From Thermoanaerobaculia bacterium (GTDB taxonomy: Bacteria; Acidobacteriota; Thermoanaerobaculia; Thermoanaerobaculales; Sulfomarinibacteraceae), in NCBI GenBank assembly GCA_027067575.1, contig JAMOVQ010000125.1, positions 1 to 33,598 of the forward strand: DNA of 33,598 bases, in the 5' to 3' direction. The translations under genes and the position numbers were made by a program. The notes beneath the pieces were generated by a model. That model was not told the origin of the DNA. It saw only the letters and a list, made by a program, of their open reading frames with translations, and did no database searches. Positions 22,614 to 30,687 of the stretch are shown piece by piece; position 1 is the stretch's first letter, and every line of letters begins with the position of its first letter.

Positions 22614-24605
22614 TCAGAACTCCCTCGTGTAGAGCATGTACCGCCTGAGGATCCGTCTCGTGTAGGCCACCGCGCGGCGGCAGCGGCACACGCCGGCCGG
22701 GAAACGGCTCGCCACCTCGGGATCGTCGAGGACGAGCATGGCGGTCTCGACGTTGTCCCGCCAGCGATCGGGGTCGAGCCCCATCTCCTTCGCAAGCTGC
22801 CTGGCGTCCATCACGTGGCGCGGTCCAACGTTGTACGAGGCGATGGCCATGGCCATCCGGTCCGCGAGCGGCACGTCCGGGAAATCATCCATCAGCATCC
22901 GGAGGTACCGTGCGGCGGCCGGTATGACCTCGGCCGGATCGAACGGATCCCTGATCCCGAGCCACTGCCACGTCGCTGGCATGAACTGGAACAACCCGGC
23001 GGACCCCCCCGGCCCAACCGCCCGGGCATCGAACCGGGACTCCTCGTACATCAGCGAGGCCAGGAGCCTCCAGTCGATCCCGTACCGCAGCGCCGCACGC
23101 TTCAGTTCGGCGTCCCACGGGGTCAAGGCGTACGTCGGGATCTCCGGCAGCCGGCTCGGATGCCTGCGGCGGTGGAGCCCCAGCAGGGTTCGGGCGAGAA
23201 CGGCCAGCGTGCCGTCCCTCCGGAGCCTGCCGAGGGAACCCCGGGCCCGGCGCGCCAGTACCGGCGAGTCCACGTTGAGGACCCAGGCCAGAGACTGCGA
23301 TCTGGCGGCAACCGGCCCCTCGACGAGCGTCTGCCACTCCTGGAGCTCAAGACGGGCGAGGTCGCTGCCCACCACCGCCACATCGGCGTCGCCCTTGGCA
23401 AGCCGGGTCAGCGCGGCGAGCCCGCCCGCCCCGGCGGGGAGATCGGCCAGAACCGGCGCCGGCTCCAGCCCGAGCGAGCGGACGACCTCCGCCGCGTACC
23501 CCGCCGCAGCCACACGCCGTCCGGCCAGCTCGCCGATCCACGCGGGGCACCATTCCCCCCGCCGGCACACCACCACGAGATCCACCAGGCGGTAGCCGTC
23601 CACCACACGGAACAGTCGTCGCGCCCGCTCTTCTGCCGGCTCGTGCAGGGCCATGAGATCACCGTGCCCTTCTTCCAGCCAGTCGAGGGGGTCACTCCCA
23701 GGTGGAGGGATCGACAGCTCGAGCATCACGCCCAGGGACCGTGCGAACCGCCGGACGAGCTCGTACTCGAAGCCGCTGAGCCCGCCATGCTCCACCGTGC
23801 ACGTCACCGGGCCGTTCGTCGTGACGAGCCGCAGCCGGCGGGCCTTCCGGACCTCCCTCAGATCACGGCAGGCCGGCGGGGAGACGGCACCGCGCAGCAC
23901 GTGGCGGGCAAAGAGAAACTGATCGACGGCGGTCTTGAGCGCCGGTGCATCCGAACGGACGTACCAGGCCAGCGGCCTGCGCTCCGCCACGACCCGAACG
24001 ACGCGGATGGCATCGTCGAGGCCTGCCGCGGCCAGACTCTCCGAATCCACGACCGTCGCCTCGTACCGCCCCGAGGCCACCCTTCGGATCGCGGCGGCTC
24101 CGCACACCTCCTCGGGAAGAGGCAGCGGGGCCGGGCCGTCCCTGTTCGCAGCGAACAGATCCCAGTAGACGTTCGACCGGTGCAGGCGGACGGTAACCAC
24201 GGGGGCGTCCCGGGCCCCGCCCGCCACGAGCAGGTCATCCACCCAGCCCACGGCAGCCGTCGGCACGATCCCCTGGGCGGCGAACCCCCGTGGGGCGAAC
24301 CGCACCACGGCGATGTCTGCCCGCCCTGCCCGCAGGGCGAGGTAGACGGCATCGCACCGCCGTGGCTCGAGCCAGCGAATGGAAACCCCGAGTCGGCCCG
24401 CAAGGTGTTCGATCGCCATCTTCTGCCCGGAACCGATCCCCCCTCCAGCCGCCTCTCGCGAGAACCCCGGCCACACGGCGACCCGAAGCGTCCCCGAGCT
24501 CCTGACGGCCTCGAGATCCCGCCTCCCCCCGGAGCCGCGGCCGCACCCCGCCATCACCACGATGACCAGGACCAGGGCGACCGTCTTCCCGACATGGCGT
24601 CTCAC
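22614..24605 (-). CDS. mltF: MltF-like lytic transglycosylase lipoprotein with two solute-binding-like domains
   Basis: The 663-residue protein has a lipoprotein signal (VALVLVIVVMAGC, Cys about 21). Two periplasmic-binding-protein-3-like domains follow, opening LEAVRSSGTLRVAVWPGF and LREVRKARRLRLVTTNGP. The C-terminal SLT domain has catalytic Glu522 (YEESRFDARAVG), GLFQFMPATW and ASYNVGPRHV. It should cut peptidoglycan to leave anhydro-muropeptides at the inner face of the outer membrane. Escherichia coli MltF has one binding-protein domain; the second here is an addition. The only in-frame start is a GTG that nearly touches its GGAGG, with an in-frame stop just upstream, so initiation may be weak. 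Confidence 0.85.
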   Translation of the reverse strand: MRRHVGKTVALVLVIVVMAGCGRGSGGRRDLEAVRSSGTLRVAVWPGFSREAAGGGIGSGQKMAIEHLAGRLGVSIRWLEPRRCDAVYLALRAGRADIAVVRFAPRGFAAQGIVPTAAVGWVDDLLVAGGARDAPVVTVRLHRSNVYWDLFAANRDGPAPLPLPEEVCGAAAIRRVASGRYEATVVDSESLAAAGLDDAIRVVRVVAERRPLAWYVRSDAPALKTAVDQFLFARHVLRGAVSPPACRDLREVRKARRLRLVTTNGPVTCTVEHGGLSGFEYELVRRFARSLGVMLELSIPPPGSDPLDWLEEGHGDLMALHEPAEERARRLFRVVDGYRLVDLVVVCRRGEWCPAWIGELAGRRVAAAGYAAEVVRSLGLEPAPVLADLPAGAGGLAALTRLAKGDADVAVVGSDLARLELQEWQTLVEGPVAARSQSLAWVLNVDSPVLARRARGSLGRLRRDGTLAVLARTLLGLHRRRHPSRLPEIPTYALTPWDAELKRAALRYGIDWRLLASLMYEESRFDARAVGPGGSAGLFQFMPATWQWLGIRDPFDPAEVIPAAARYLRMLMDDFPDVPLADRMAMAIASYNVGPRHVMDARQLAKEMGLDPDRWRDNVETAMLVLDDPEVASRFPAGVCRCRRAVAYTRRILRRYMLYTREF

Positions 24606-24733
24606 CCTCCAACTCTAACCCGGACCGGCCTCCACCTCCGCCCCCCGCCGGCGCCTTCGCCCGAAAGGGACACTCCCCACTGTGGAACCAGAGACCGTGA
24701 GACCGTTGCCGTGATGCGTCCGGCCTCCCGGGG

Positions 24734-24762
24734 TTGAAGGTGGACGAGCCGTGTGGTATCTT
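24734..24762 (+). promoter_or_regulatory. Sigma70-type promoter of the tRNA-Gly and bactofilin unit
   Basis: TTGAAG (24734-24739), 17-base spacer, TATCTT (24757-24762), with a TGG just before the -10. The predicted start is about 5 bases before the mature tRNA. Confidence 0.65.
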
Positions 24763-24774
24763 CCGATCGCCCGA

Positions 24775-24850
24775 GCGGGCATAACTCAGCTGGTAGAGTG
24801 TCAGCTTCCCAAGCTGAAAGTCGCGGGTTCGAATCCCGTTGCCCGCTCCA
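24775..24850 (+). tRNA. tRNA-Gly (anticodon CCC)
   Basis: The cloverleaf folds fully: acceptor GCGGGCA/TGCCCGC with discriminator T, D-stem ACTC/GAGT, anticodon stem TCAGC/GCTGA with loop TTCCCAA (anticodon CCC at 24808-24810), T-arm GCGGG-TTCGAAT-CCCGT with the last pair a G-T wobble. CCA is encoded, unlike the CAU tRNA at 2674. It reads GGG codons. Confidence 0.95.
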
Positions 24851-24881
24851 TTCTTCGAACCGTCCGCCTCGGAGTTGCAGC

Positions 24882-25412
24882 ATGGGCCTCTTCGGCAAAC
24901 CCAGAAACCCGGCTCCTCCGAAGGTACCGGACCACGAACCCGGCAGGCCGGTGGCATCCGGGGGTTCCCGTCCGTCCGGGACACCAGCATCCACGACCAT
25001 CGTTGCCCGCGGCGGTGAGATCGAGGGACGGATCGCCGGTGAGGCCGGGGTCCGGGTCGAAGGCCGCGTCACCGGGGAGATCAAGTCGTCAGGCGCCGTC
25101 GTGGTAGCCAGCGAGGGAACCGTCCGGGGCGACGTGCACGGGCTGGTCGTCACCGTTGCCGGTTCCGTCGAGGGCAACGTCTCGGCGGCCGAACGGGTTG
25201 AGCTCGCCCCCGGTGGAAACCTCGTGGGCGACATCATGGCACCACGGGTTCACATCGCCGAGGGAGCGATGTTCGAGGGTCAGGTGCACATGCAGAAGCG
25301 TACGGATCGCGCCAAGCCTCCCCGGAACGATGGAGCCACATCGGGTTCGAAGGCCAGCTCCACCCGAGAGGCCCGCCGTCGCGGCAACACGGGGGCCGGG
25401 AGGAACTCCTGA
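24882..25412 (+). CDS. Bactofilin (polymer-forming cytoskeletal protein)
   Basis: This 176-residue protein has the bactofilin beta-helix core at about residues 36-135, seen as repeated short units such as [19 protein letters not shown] and [20 protein letters not shown]. Flexible Pro/Gly-rich N-terminal and basic Ser/Arg-rich C-terminal tails flank it, the normal layout. Bactofilins polymerise without nucleotide and scaffold cell-wall enzymes or DNA-segregation proteins at the membrane. The ATG at 24882 has GGAG upstream. The gene begins 31 bases after tRNA-Gly and appears to share its promoter. A murein transglycosylase is the divergent neighbour, which fits a cell-wall context. Confidence 0.92.
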   Translation: MGLFGKPRNPAPPKVPDHEPGRPVASGGSRPSGTPASTTIVARGGEIEGRIAGEAGVRVEGRVTGEIKSSGAVVVASEGTVRGDVHGLVVTVAGSVEGNVSAAERVELAPGGNLVGDIMAPRVHIAEGAMFEGQVHMQKRTDRAKPPRNDGATSGSKASSTREARRRGNTGAGRNS

Positions 25413-25586
25413 GCCGGGCGCCGACACACCGGGGCCAGTCCACTGATCATCCGTTTCTGAAGAATGAATACGACGACTTTGTGATAGCCTTCACGTGCCC
25501 GGACGGGCCGTGGATCGCACCATGGCCGGCGGCTCGTTCCGGGAAGAGTCCGGGCCGGTCTACGGCCCCCTGAATCGGAGGAAACC

Positions 25587-26705
25587 ATGAAGATCGGGAT
25601 TCCGAAGGAGATCAAGGACAACGAGTACCGCGTCGGGATGATCCCGGCCGGGGTCCGGGCCCTGGTGGACGAGGGGCACGAGGTGGTCGTGGAGAAGAAC
25701 GCCGGGGCGGGCTCCGGATTTGCCGACGAGGAGTACGTCGCTGCGGGGGCGTCCATCCTCCCCACGGCGGACGACGTCTGGGCCGCGGCGGACATGATCA
25801 TCAAGGTCAAGGAGCCCGTGGGACCCGAGTACGGGAGGATGCGTGAGGGACAGATCCTCTTCACCTACCTGCACCTCGCCCCGGAGCCCGAGCTGACCGA
25901 CGTCATGCTCCGGCGCCGTGTCACCGGCGTGGCGTACGAGACCGTGACCGACGAGCACGGCCACCTGCCACTCCTGACGCCCATGTCGGAGGTGGCCGGC
26001 CGTCTGGCGATCCAGGTCGGCGCCTACTTCCTCCAGCGTCCCAACGGTGGGCGCGGTGTCCTTCCGGGCGGCGTTCCCGGCGTACCGCCGGCCGACGTGG
26101 TCATCATCGGCGGCGGCGTCGTGGGGATCAACGCGGCGAAGATGGCCCTCGGGCTCGGTGCCCACGTCTCGATCCTCGAGAAGAACCTCGAGCGAATGCG
26201 CTACCTCGACGACGTGTTCTCGGGGCAGGTCACCACCATCGCCTCCAACCGGCACAACCTCGAGCTGGCCTGCGCCCGGGCGGACATCCTGGTGGGCGGC
26301 GTGCTCCTTCCCGGCCACTCCGCACCGAAGCTCGTCACGCGGGAGATGCTCACGCTGATGAAGAACGGCTCCGTGATCGTCGACGTGGCGGTGGACCAGG
26401 GTGGGTGCGTCGAGACGACGCATCCCACGACCCATTCGGAACCGACGTACACCGTGGAGGGTGTGATCCACTACTGCGTCGCGAACATGCCCGGCGCCGT
26501 GCCGCGGACCTCGACGTTCGCGCTGACCAACGCGACGCTTCCCTACGCGATCCGGCTGGCCAACGAGGGGCTGGACGCGCTCCGGAACGACCCACACCTC
26601 CGCGAGGGGCTGAACACCCACGACGGCAAGCTGACGTGCGAGCCGGTGGCCGACAGCCAGGGCAAGCCGTACACGCCGGCCGAGGAAGCGCTCGGCATGG
26701 CCTGA
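25587..26705 (+). CDS. ald: Alanine dehydrogenase
   Basis: This 372-residue enzyme interconverts L-alanine with pyruvate, ammonia and NADH. The start [20 protein letters not shown] is diagnostic. Lys73 (IIKVKEP) and His96 (YLHLAPE) are the catalytic pair, [14 protein letters not shown] is the NAD loop, and [13 protein letters not shown] is conserved. GGAGGAAACC precedes the ATG. It stands alone between the bactofilin gene and the tetrahaem cytochrome, with a hairpin terminator after it. The 174 bases upstream are AT-richer and likely hold a promoter, but I found no convincing boxes. The role may be nitrogen assimilation or use of alanine as a carbon source. Confidence 0.96.
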   Translation: MKIGIPKEIKDNEYRVGMIPAGVRALVDEGHEVVVEKNAGAGSGFADEEYVAAGASILPTADDVWAAADMIIKVKEPVGPEYGRMREGQILFTYLHLAPEPELTDVMLRRRVTGVAYETVTDEHGHLPLLTPMSEVAGRLAIQVGAYFLQRPNGGRGVLPGGVPGVPPADVVIIGGGVVGINAAKMALGLGAHVSILEKNLERMRYLDDVFSGQVTTIASNRHNLELACARADILVGGVLLPGHSAPKLVTREMLTLMKNGSVIVDVAVDQGGCVETTHPTTHSEPTYTVEGVIHYCVANMPGAVPRTSTFALTNATLPYAIRLANEGLDALRNDPHLREGLNTHDGKLTCEPVADSQGKPYTPAEEALGMA

Positions 26706-26733
26706 GTCACGGGCCGTCCGTGTCCGTCTTCTG

Positions 26734-26758
26734 CGGGGCGGCCTCCAGGGCCGCCCCG
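26734..26758 (+). terminator. Hairpin terminator after ald
   Basis: CGGGGCGGCC (26734-26743), loop TCCAG, GGCCGCCCCG (26749-26758), followed by TTGCCTTCC. Perfect 10-pair stem 28 bases after the stop codon. The rest of the 290-base gap to the next gene holds only the opposing terminator and no recognised gene. Confidence 0.65.
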
Positions 26759-26949
26759 TTGCCTTCCGGGCCGGACGGGTCGCAGGGGACGCCGAGGAAC
26801 GGGGCCAGGGTGTTCCTTTTCACCACGGAAGGCGGATGACGCCAGCCCACTCCTGGTTTCAGCTTGCAGCGGGCCTCCTGCGGGGCCATCGACCGTGGAG
26901 CCGCGGCTGCCGTACACGGCGTCTCTGCTTCCCCACGCTCCACGAGAAA

Positions 26950-26973
26950 AGGCGCGGGCCGCGGCCCGCGCCT
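26950..26973 (-). terminator. Rho-independent terminator after the tetrahaem cytochrome gene
   Basis: AGGCGCGGGCC (26950-26960) pairs perfectly with GGCCCGCGCCT (26963-26973). On the minus strand the stem is followed by TTTCTCG. It lies 22 bases after the stop codon. Confidence 0.8.
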
Positions 26974-26995
26974 CGTACCGGTCGATGGTCTGGAG

Positions 26996-27478
26996 TCACT
27001 GCCCCATCATCTTCTTGGCCAGCTCCTCGTTCTTGAACTCGTGGAGAGCCGCCTTGTCGTTGACCTTCTCAGCGAACACGACCTTGTGGGAGTGGTCGTC
27101 CCCGGTGTGGCAGCCGTCGCACGTGGCCTGGGTGACGTCCTTGAGGCCGTTGGCCTTCGCCTTCTCGAGATCCCGCATCACGCTCATCTTCTTGTACGCC
27201 GAACCGGGGCCGTGGCACGCCTCGCACTGCACGCCAGGAAGGTTCTCGTCGGCGTTGGTCGCGTGGCACTTCAGGCAGCTCGCGTCGTACGGCCGCCCCT
27301 CGGCGCCCTTCTTGGCGATCTCGGTGGCCTTGGCGTGATGGGTCTCCATCCAGGAGTTGTACTGGACCTTGTGGCACATCTTGCACTTCTGGGCCCCGAC
27401 GTAGGTCGGCCCGTCCGCCAGGGCCACACCGGCCAGCGCCACGGCCACGATCCCCGTCGCGATGATGAACTTCTTCAT
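26996..27478 (-). CDS. Tetrahaem cytochrome c, c554-like
   Basis: The 160-residue protein has a signal peptide (FIIATGIVAVALAGVALADG, cleavage about residue 21) and four CXXCH motifs: CKMCH, CLKCH, CEACH and CDGCH. The opening of the mature protein, YVGAQKCKMCHKVQYNSWMETHHAKA, is the signature of the cytochrome c554 family first known from ammonia oxidisers and common in metal and sulfur respirers. It is probably a soluble periplasmic electron shuttle. The C-terminal 25 residues are Lys/Glu-rich. AGGAGG precedes the ATG. It has its own promoter at 27529-27557 and lies just downstream of the cytochrome b gene, a likely partner. Confidence 0.93.
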   Translation of the reverse strand: MKKFIIATGIVAVALAGVALADGPTYVGAQKCKMCHKVQYNSWMETHHAKATEIAKKGAEGRPYDASCLKCHATNADENLPGVQCEACHGPGSAYKKMSVMRDLEKAKANGLKDVTQATCDGCHTGDDHSHKVVFAEKVNDKAALHEFKNEELAKKMMGQ

Positions 27479-27528
27479 TCGAGCCTCCTTTCGAAAGGGT
27501 TCCCCACGTGACCCCTCTCTGTCATGAG

Positions 27529-27557
27529 AGTGTAACCGACCTTCCCGCCTCCGGCAA
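27529..27557 (-). promoter_or_regulatory. Sigma70-type promoter of the tetrahaem cytochrome gene
   Basis: On the minus strand, TTGCCG (27552-27557), 17-base spacer, TACACT (27529-27534). This allows the small cytochrome to be made in excess of the upstream membrane complex. Confidence 0.65.
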
Positions 27558-27561
27558 CGCC

Positions 27562-28347
27562 TCAGTAGCGAACGGTCTCGATCGCCACCGGAACGGCCCG
27601 GAGCCAGACGACGAAGCCGATGGCCGCCAGGACGATGACCGTGGCGATGCCGATGAAGATGAGGAACTTCTTCGTGTCGATCGGGGCCGGCTCAGGCCTC
27701 ATGCCCGCCATCAACTCGGCGAACTCCTTCGGATGCTCCTCGATGTACAGCTCTTTCGGGAGCTTCCCTGTGAACATCGACGTGTTCCAGTGCTTCCAGT
27801 GGACGAAGTACGAGTGCCACGTGATGATCGCCAGCGCCGCCAGCGTGGCCTCGCCGCCGTGGGCCGCCTTCGCCGCCAGGATGAACTGGCCTGGAACGAG
27901 CTGGGCGAATCGGACCGGGTAGAGCATGATGATGCCCGTGGCAACCATCAGAAACGTCCCCCACACCAGGGCAAGGTACTCGAGTTTCTCCGGCCAGGAG
28001 TACCGTCCGTACTGGGGCTCGTGTGTCACCAGGCCAAGGTTGTATCGGATGTGCTGGACGAAGTCCTTCGCATCCTGGAGTGTGGGAAGGAGAACCGGAG
28101 GCAGCTTCCGGAGCCAGAGGAACCAGATCAGCTCCAGGGCGTGGTAGACGAGCTGGAGCGCCATGATCGTCCCGAGGAGGTGGTGGACGAAACGCATCCT
28201 CGAGACCCCGCCGAAAATCAGCACGACACCCTTGGCCCAGCTGGCGCTCGGGAACTTCTGTGGAAAACCGGTAATGACCAGCCCGGTGAAGGTAATCAGC
28301 ATGACGAGATGACCGATGATGTGCCGGCGCTCGAAACGGCGGATCAT
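27562..28347 (-). CDS. Membrane cytochrome b subunit
   Basis: This 261-residue protein has five or six hydrophobic helices and the His pattern of the formate dehydrogenase gamma/HydC cytochrome b group: His9 and His13 in RRHIIGHLVML, His pairs in RFVHHLLG and LVYHALEL, and AAHGGEATLA with ITWHSYFVHWKHW near the end. It clearly matches the C-terminal domain of the 1054-residue fusion protein; both end in FTG(K/R)(L/V)P followed by an acidic tail and one more helix. It should exchange electrons with quinone and pass them to the 11-haem subunit encoded upstream, whose stop codon overlaps its ATG (ATGA). Confidence 0.9.
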   Translation of the reverse strand: MIRRFERRHIIGHLVMLITFTGLVITGFPQKFPSASWAKGVVLIFGGVSRMRFVHHLLGTIMALQLVYHALELIWFLWLRKLPPVLLPTLQDAKDFVQHIRYNLGLVTHEPQYGRYSWPEKLEYLALVWGTFLMVATGIIMLYPVRFAQLVPGQFILAAKAAHGGEATLAALAIITWHSYFVHWKHWNTSMFTGKLPKELYIEEHPKEFAELMAGMRPEPAPIDTKKFLIFIGIATVIVLAAIGFVVWLRAVPVAIETVRY

Positions 28348-29573
28348 GACTCACCTCCGTGCCGCCTGCGGTTGACCCTGGTCCGGTAGACGTCCGTGCC
28401 GATGAAGAACAGGAAGAATCCGATGGTCCCCGGGATGATGATCTTGTAGAACAGGTTCACGTAGTAGATCCACGGGTACTGGTCGGGACTCGGAACGTAG
28501 TGGCTCGTCCACGCCGAGAGGAACTTCGGCGTCGCCGCCGGGTGGCACCGCTGACAGTGCTTGAGCAGGTTCTGCTCGATCTGCTTGCGGCCCTGATCGT
28601 GGACGGCGTAGACGTCGTGGTAACCGTGGCAGTCGTAGCACACCGCCTGGTTGAGCGGCTGGTCCGGCGTGACCTCCTCGAACAGCTCGGCCGTCGTCCC
28701 ATGGAAGTCCGCGACGTAGGTGGAGAACACCTCTGTCGAGAGCCCGTACTTCGACATCATCGCCTCGTTGGCGTGACACCTCCCGCAGAGCTGCGGGCTG
28801 GAGGCCCGGAACCGCGGGCTTCTCGGGTTCGGCGTGGCATGGGGCTCGTGACAGTCGACGCACGTGGGGACGTCCGGGTTGTCGTCGGCCATCAGCGCCG
28901 CGCCATGCACACTCTCACGGTACTGCTGGGCGATGCGGGCGTGACACCGGCCGCAGGTGAACGAGATCTGGCGCCGGGCCGTTCTCGCGTTCGCGTCCGT
29001 CGTCTTCTGGATGTCGTGGCCACCGTGGCAGGAGATACACGTGGCCGATCCGATGATCCCGCCGAGCTCGACACCCTGGCCGTGAACCCCGTTGAGGTAC
29101 TCGGCGTTGGTGTGGCACTTCAGGCAGATCCTGCTGACGTTGTACGGGTGCAGAGGCGACCGCTGGTCGGTCGGCGGGTAGATCCCGTGGGCCCCGTGGC
29201 AGTCCCAGCACTGCACCTTGAAGCTGCTCCCGCCGGTCGGATCCCGGTGGACCGAGTTGTTGAGCTGGTCCACGACCCCCTGATGGCACTCGACGCACGG
29301 GTTTGCCAGACGCGTCTCCGCCGGATGGGGGAACCTGGTGATCGCGACGTGGCAGTCGGCGCAGACGAGCCCCATGTGGGACGGGCATCCGCCCTGTGCG
29401 ACCGTCAGCGCTGCAACTTGCGTGTCGTCGAGCTCCTTGCCGATGGCCTGCCCCGCCACCCTCAGGGTCGCCGGGTCACCATGGCAGGACAGGCAATCGA
29501 GATCCTGTCCGGCAAAGACCGGAAGCGCCAGCGCTGCGGCAAGGAGCGGGATCACGAATCTCTCGGCTCGCAT
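28344..29573 (-). CDS. 11-haem cytochrome c with C-terminal membrane anchor
   Basis: The 409-residue protein has a signal peptide (IPLLAAALALPVFAG, cleavage about residue 22) and 11 CXXCH motifs, then one C-terminal helix (NLFYKIIIPGTIGFFLFFIG). Its end, CQRCHPAAT...YPWIYYVNLF, aligns with residues about 707-745 of the 23-haem fusion (CATCHPGAH...YPYLYFVFLF), just where the fusion enters its membrane domain. It and the overlapping cytochrome b gene therefore look like a split version of the fusion protein. The likely role is electron transfer between quinone and periplasm. The ATG at 29573 has GGAGGGACGT upstream; an in-frame start nine codons earlier lacks one. Confidence 0.93.
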   Translation of the reverse strand: MRAERFVIPLLAAALALPVFAGQDLDCLSCHGDPATLRVAGQAIGKELDDTQVAALTVAQGGCPSHMGLVCADCHVAITRFPHPAETRLANPCVECHQGVVDQLNNSVHRDPTGGSSFKVQCWDCHGAHGIYPPTDQRSPLHPYNVSRICLKCHTNAEYLNGVHGQGVELGGIIGSATCISCHGGHDIQKTTDANARTARRQISFTCGRCHARIAQQYRESVHGAALMADDNPDVPTCVDCHEPHATPNPRSPRFRASSPQLCGRCHANEAMMSKYGLSTEVFSTYVADFHGTTAELFEEVTPDQPLNQAVCYDCHGYHDVYAVHDQGRKQIEQNLLKHCQRCHPAATPKFLSAWTSHYVPSPDQYPWIYYVNLFYKIIIPGTIGFFLFFIGTDVYRTRVNRRRHGGES

Positions 29574-29671
29574 ACGTCCCTCCGGGGAGTAAATGTGCAC
29601 AGTTTCACATGCCTGTCAAGTGATGTCCCTGCAACGAAAACATTGCCTTATTGAGTGATTGATCACATCTC
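29574..29671 (-). promoter_or_regulatory. Control region of the 11-haem/cytochrome b operon
   Basis: Read on the minus strand, a perfect TTGACA -35 box lies at 29614-29619, but the -10 at the right spacing is poor (ACATTT at 17 bases; TTTACT at 20). A palindrome, GTGAT-CA-ATCAC (29655-29666), and the sequence GAGATGTGATC (29661-29671) lie 35-55 bases further upstream. A weak -10 with an upstream palindrome fits an activator-dependent promoter. This stretch is AT-rich for the window. Confidence 0.45.
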
Positions 29672-29725
29672 GGGAGGCTCGGGACCGGAGTGGCGCGTTC
29701 CGGCGCGCATCCCGCCTCCCCGGCC

Positions 29726-30349
29726 TCACTCCGGGGCCTCCGCAGGATCGGGGGGTGGGATCAGCCACCGCTCCTCGCCCTCCACGGCGCCATCCGGCTC
29801 GTGGCACCGGCGGCACCGGGCCTCGTAGACGCCGGCGGCGCCCACGACCACCTGCTCCGAGGACCCGACCAGCCGCTGGGTGTAGCTTGCCGGGGCCCCG
29901 CACCGTGCGCAGATCGCGGTGATCTTCTGGACCTGTTCGGCGATGGCGAGCAGCTCGGGCATCGGGCCGAACGGCACCCCGCGGTAGTCCATGTCGAGCC
30001 CCGCGACGATGACGCGCTTGCCCAGGTCCGCGAGGTGCCGGCACACGCCGGGCAGCCCGTCGTCGAAGAACTGCGCCTCGTCGATCCCCACCACGTCCGT
30101 CCGTGGGTCCAGCGCGGAGATGATCTCCTCCGAGCGTTCTACGGTCTCCGAGGGGATCCGCCACCGCGAGTGGGAGACCACCTCGCCGTTCGCGTACCGG
30201 TCGTCCAGCACCGGCTTGAACACCTGGAGCCGCTGCCGTGCGATGGCCGCCCTCCGGAGCCGCCGGATCAGCTCCTCGGACTTCCCCGAGAACATCGGCC
30301 CCGTGATCACCTCGATCCAGCCCGCTCCCGGCCGGATGAATCCGTGCAC
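29726..30349 (-). CDS. tdk: Thymidine kinase
   Basis: This 207-residue type II thymidine kinase phosphorylates thymidine in salvage. The P-loop GPMFSGKS is at residues 17-24, GIDEAQFF carries the acidic magnesium-binding residue, and [19 protein letters not shown] is the family's substrate region. Zinc-ribbon pairs CARC and CRRC flank the lasso loop (ASYTQRLV). The start is a GTG with GGAGG six bases before it. A C-terminal Pro/Glu tail is unconserved. It is cytoplasmic and unrelated to the cytochrome genes around it. Confidence 0.95.
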   Translation of the reverse strand: MHGFIRPGAGWIEVITGPMFSGKSEELIRRLRRAAIARQRLQVFKPVLDDRYANGEVVSHSRWRIPSETVERSEEIISALDPRTDVVGIDEAQFFDDGLPGVCRHLADLGKRVIVAGLDMDYRGVPFGPMPELLAIAEQVQKITAICARCGAPASYTQRLVGSSEQVVVGAAGVYEARCRRCHEPDGAVEGEERWLIPPPDPAEAPE

Positions 30350-30687
30350 CTCCCACCTCCGTGCCGCAAGACTACCACTGCCGAGACCCCGATCACGGAC
30401 ACAGCGTCACGGACACCGTCACGGGCACGGGCCCAGGCACCGACACCGACGGAGGCACGGTTCCGGACGGGAGAGCCGCGCCGCGCTCGAGCTCCGTCGA
30501 GCGCCCCGATCCCCGCGCCCGACACCCCCGGCACCCTGGGAACGAGCCCGGCGACGTTCGGCCTTGCGTCCCCCGCCCACGGGGCCGGCCGCGATCGAAG
30601 CCGTCCCGTCGGCCGAAGCACGGCAACGCGTCGCTCTGGTTCCTCGGGCCGAGGTCGGAGTACCCGCCCATGTCGTGGATCCGGACG
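30350..30687. other. Non-coding gap downstream of the 761-residue gene and upstream of tdk
   Basis: These 338 bases contain the tdk leader and promoter and, at 30393-30428, three close copies of TCACGGACAC or TCACGGGCAC at 12- to 14-base spacing. No frame looks like a real protein. No RNA gene was recognised. Confidence 0.5.
30369..30377 (-). promoter_or_regulatory. Extended -10 element for tdk
   Basis: TGG-TAGTCT on the minus strand. The predicted start would leave a leader of about 12 bases carrying GGAGG before the GTG. No -35 match was seen. Confidence 0.4.

Noticed and set aside
24753-24881. N-terminal extension of the bactofilin frame through tRNA-Gly
   Set aside because: The extension is simply the tRNA gene read as codons; the ATG at 24882 has a ribosome site and the protein start expected for a bactofilin.
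30393-30428. Three TCACGGACAC-like repeats as iterons or a CRISPR remnant
   Set aside because: The units are only 10 bases at irregular 12- to 14-base spacing, with no spacers, AT-rich region or replication gene nearby.
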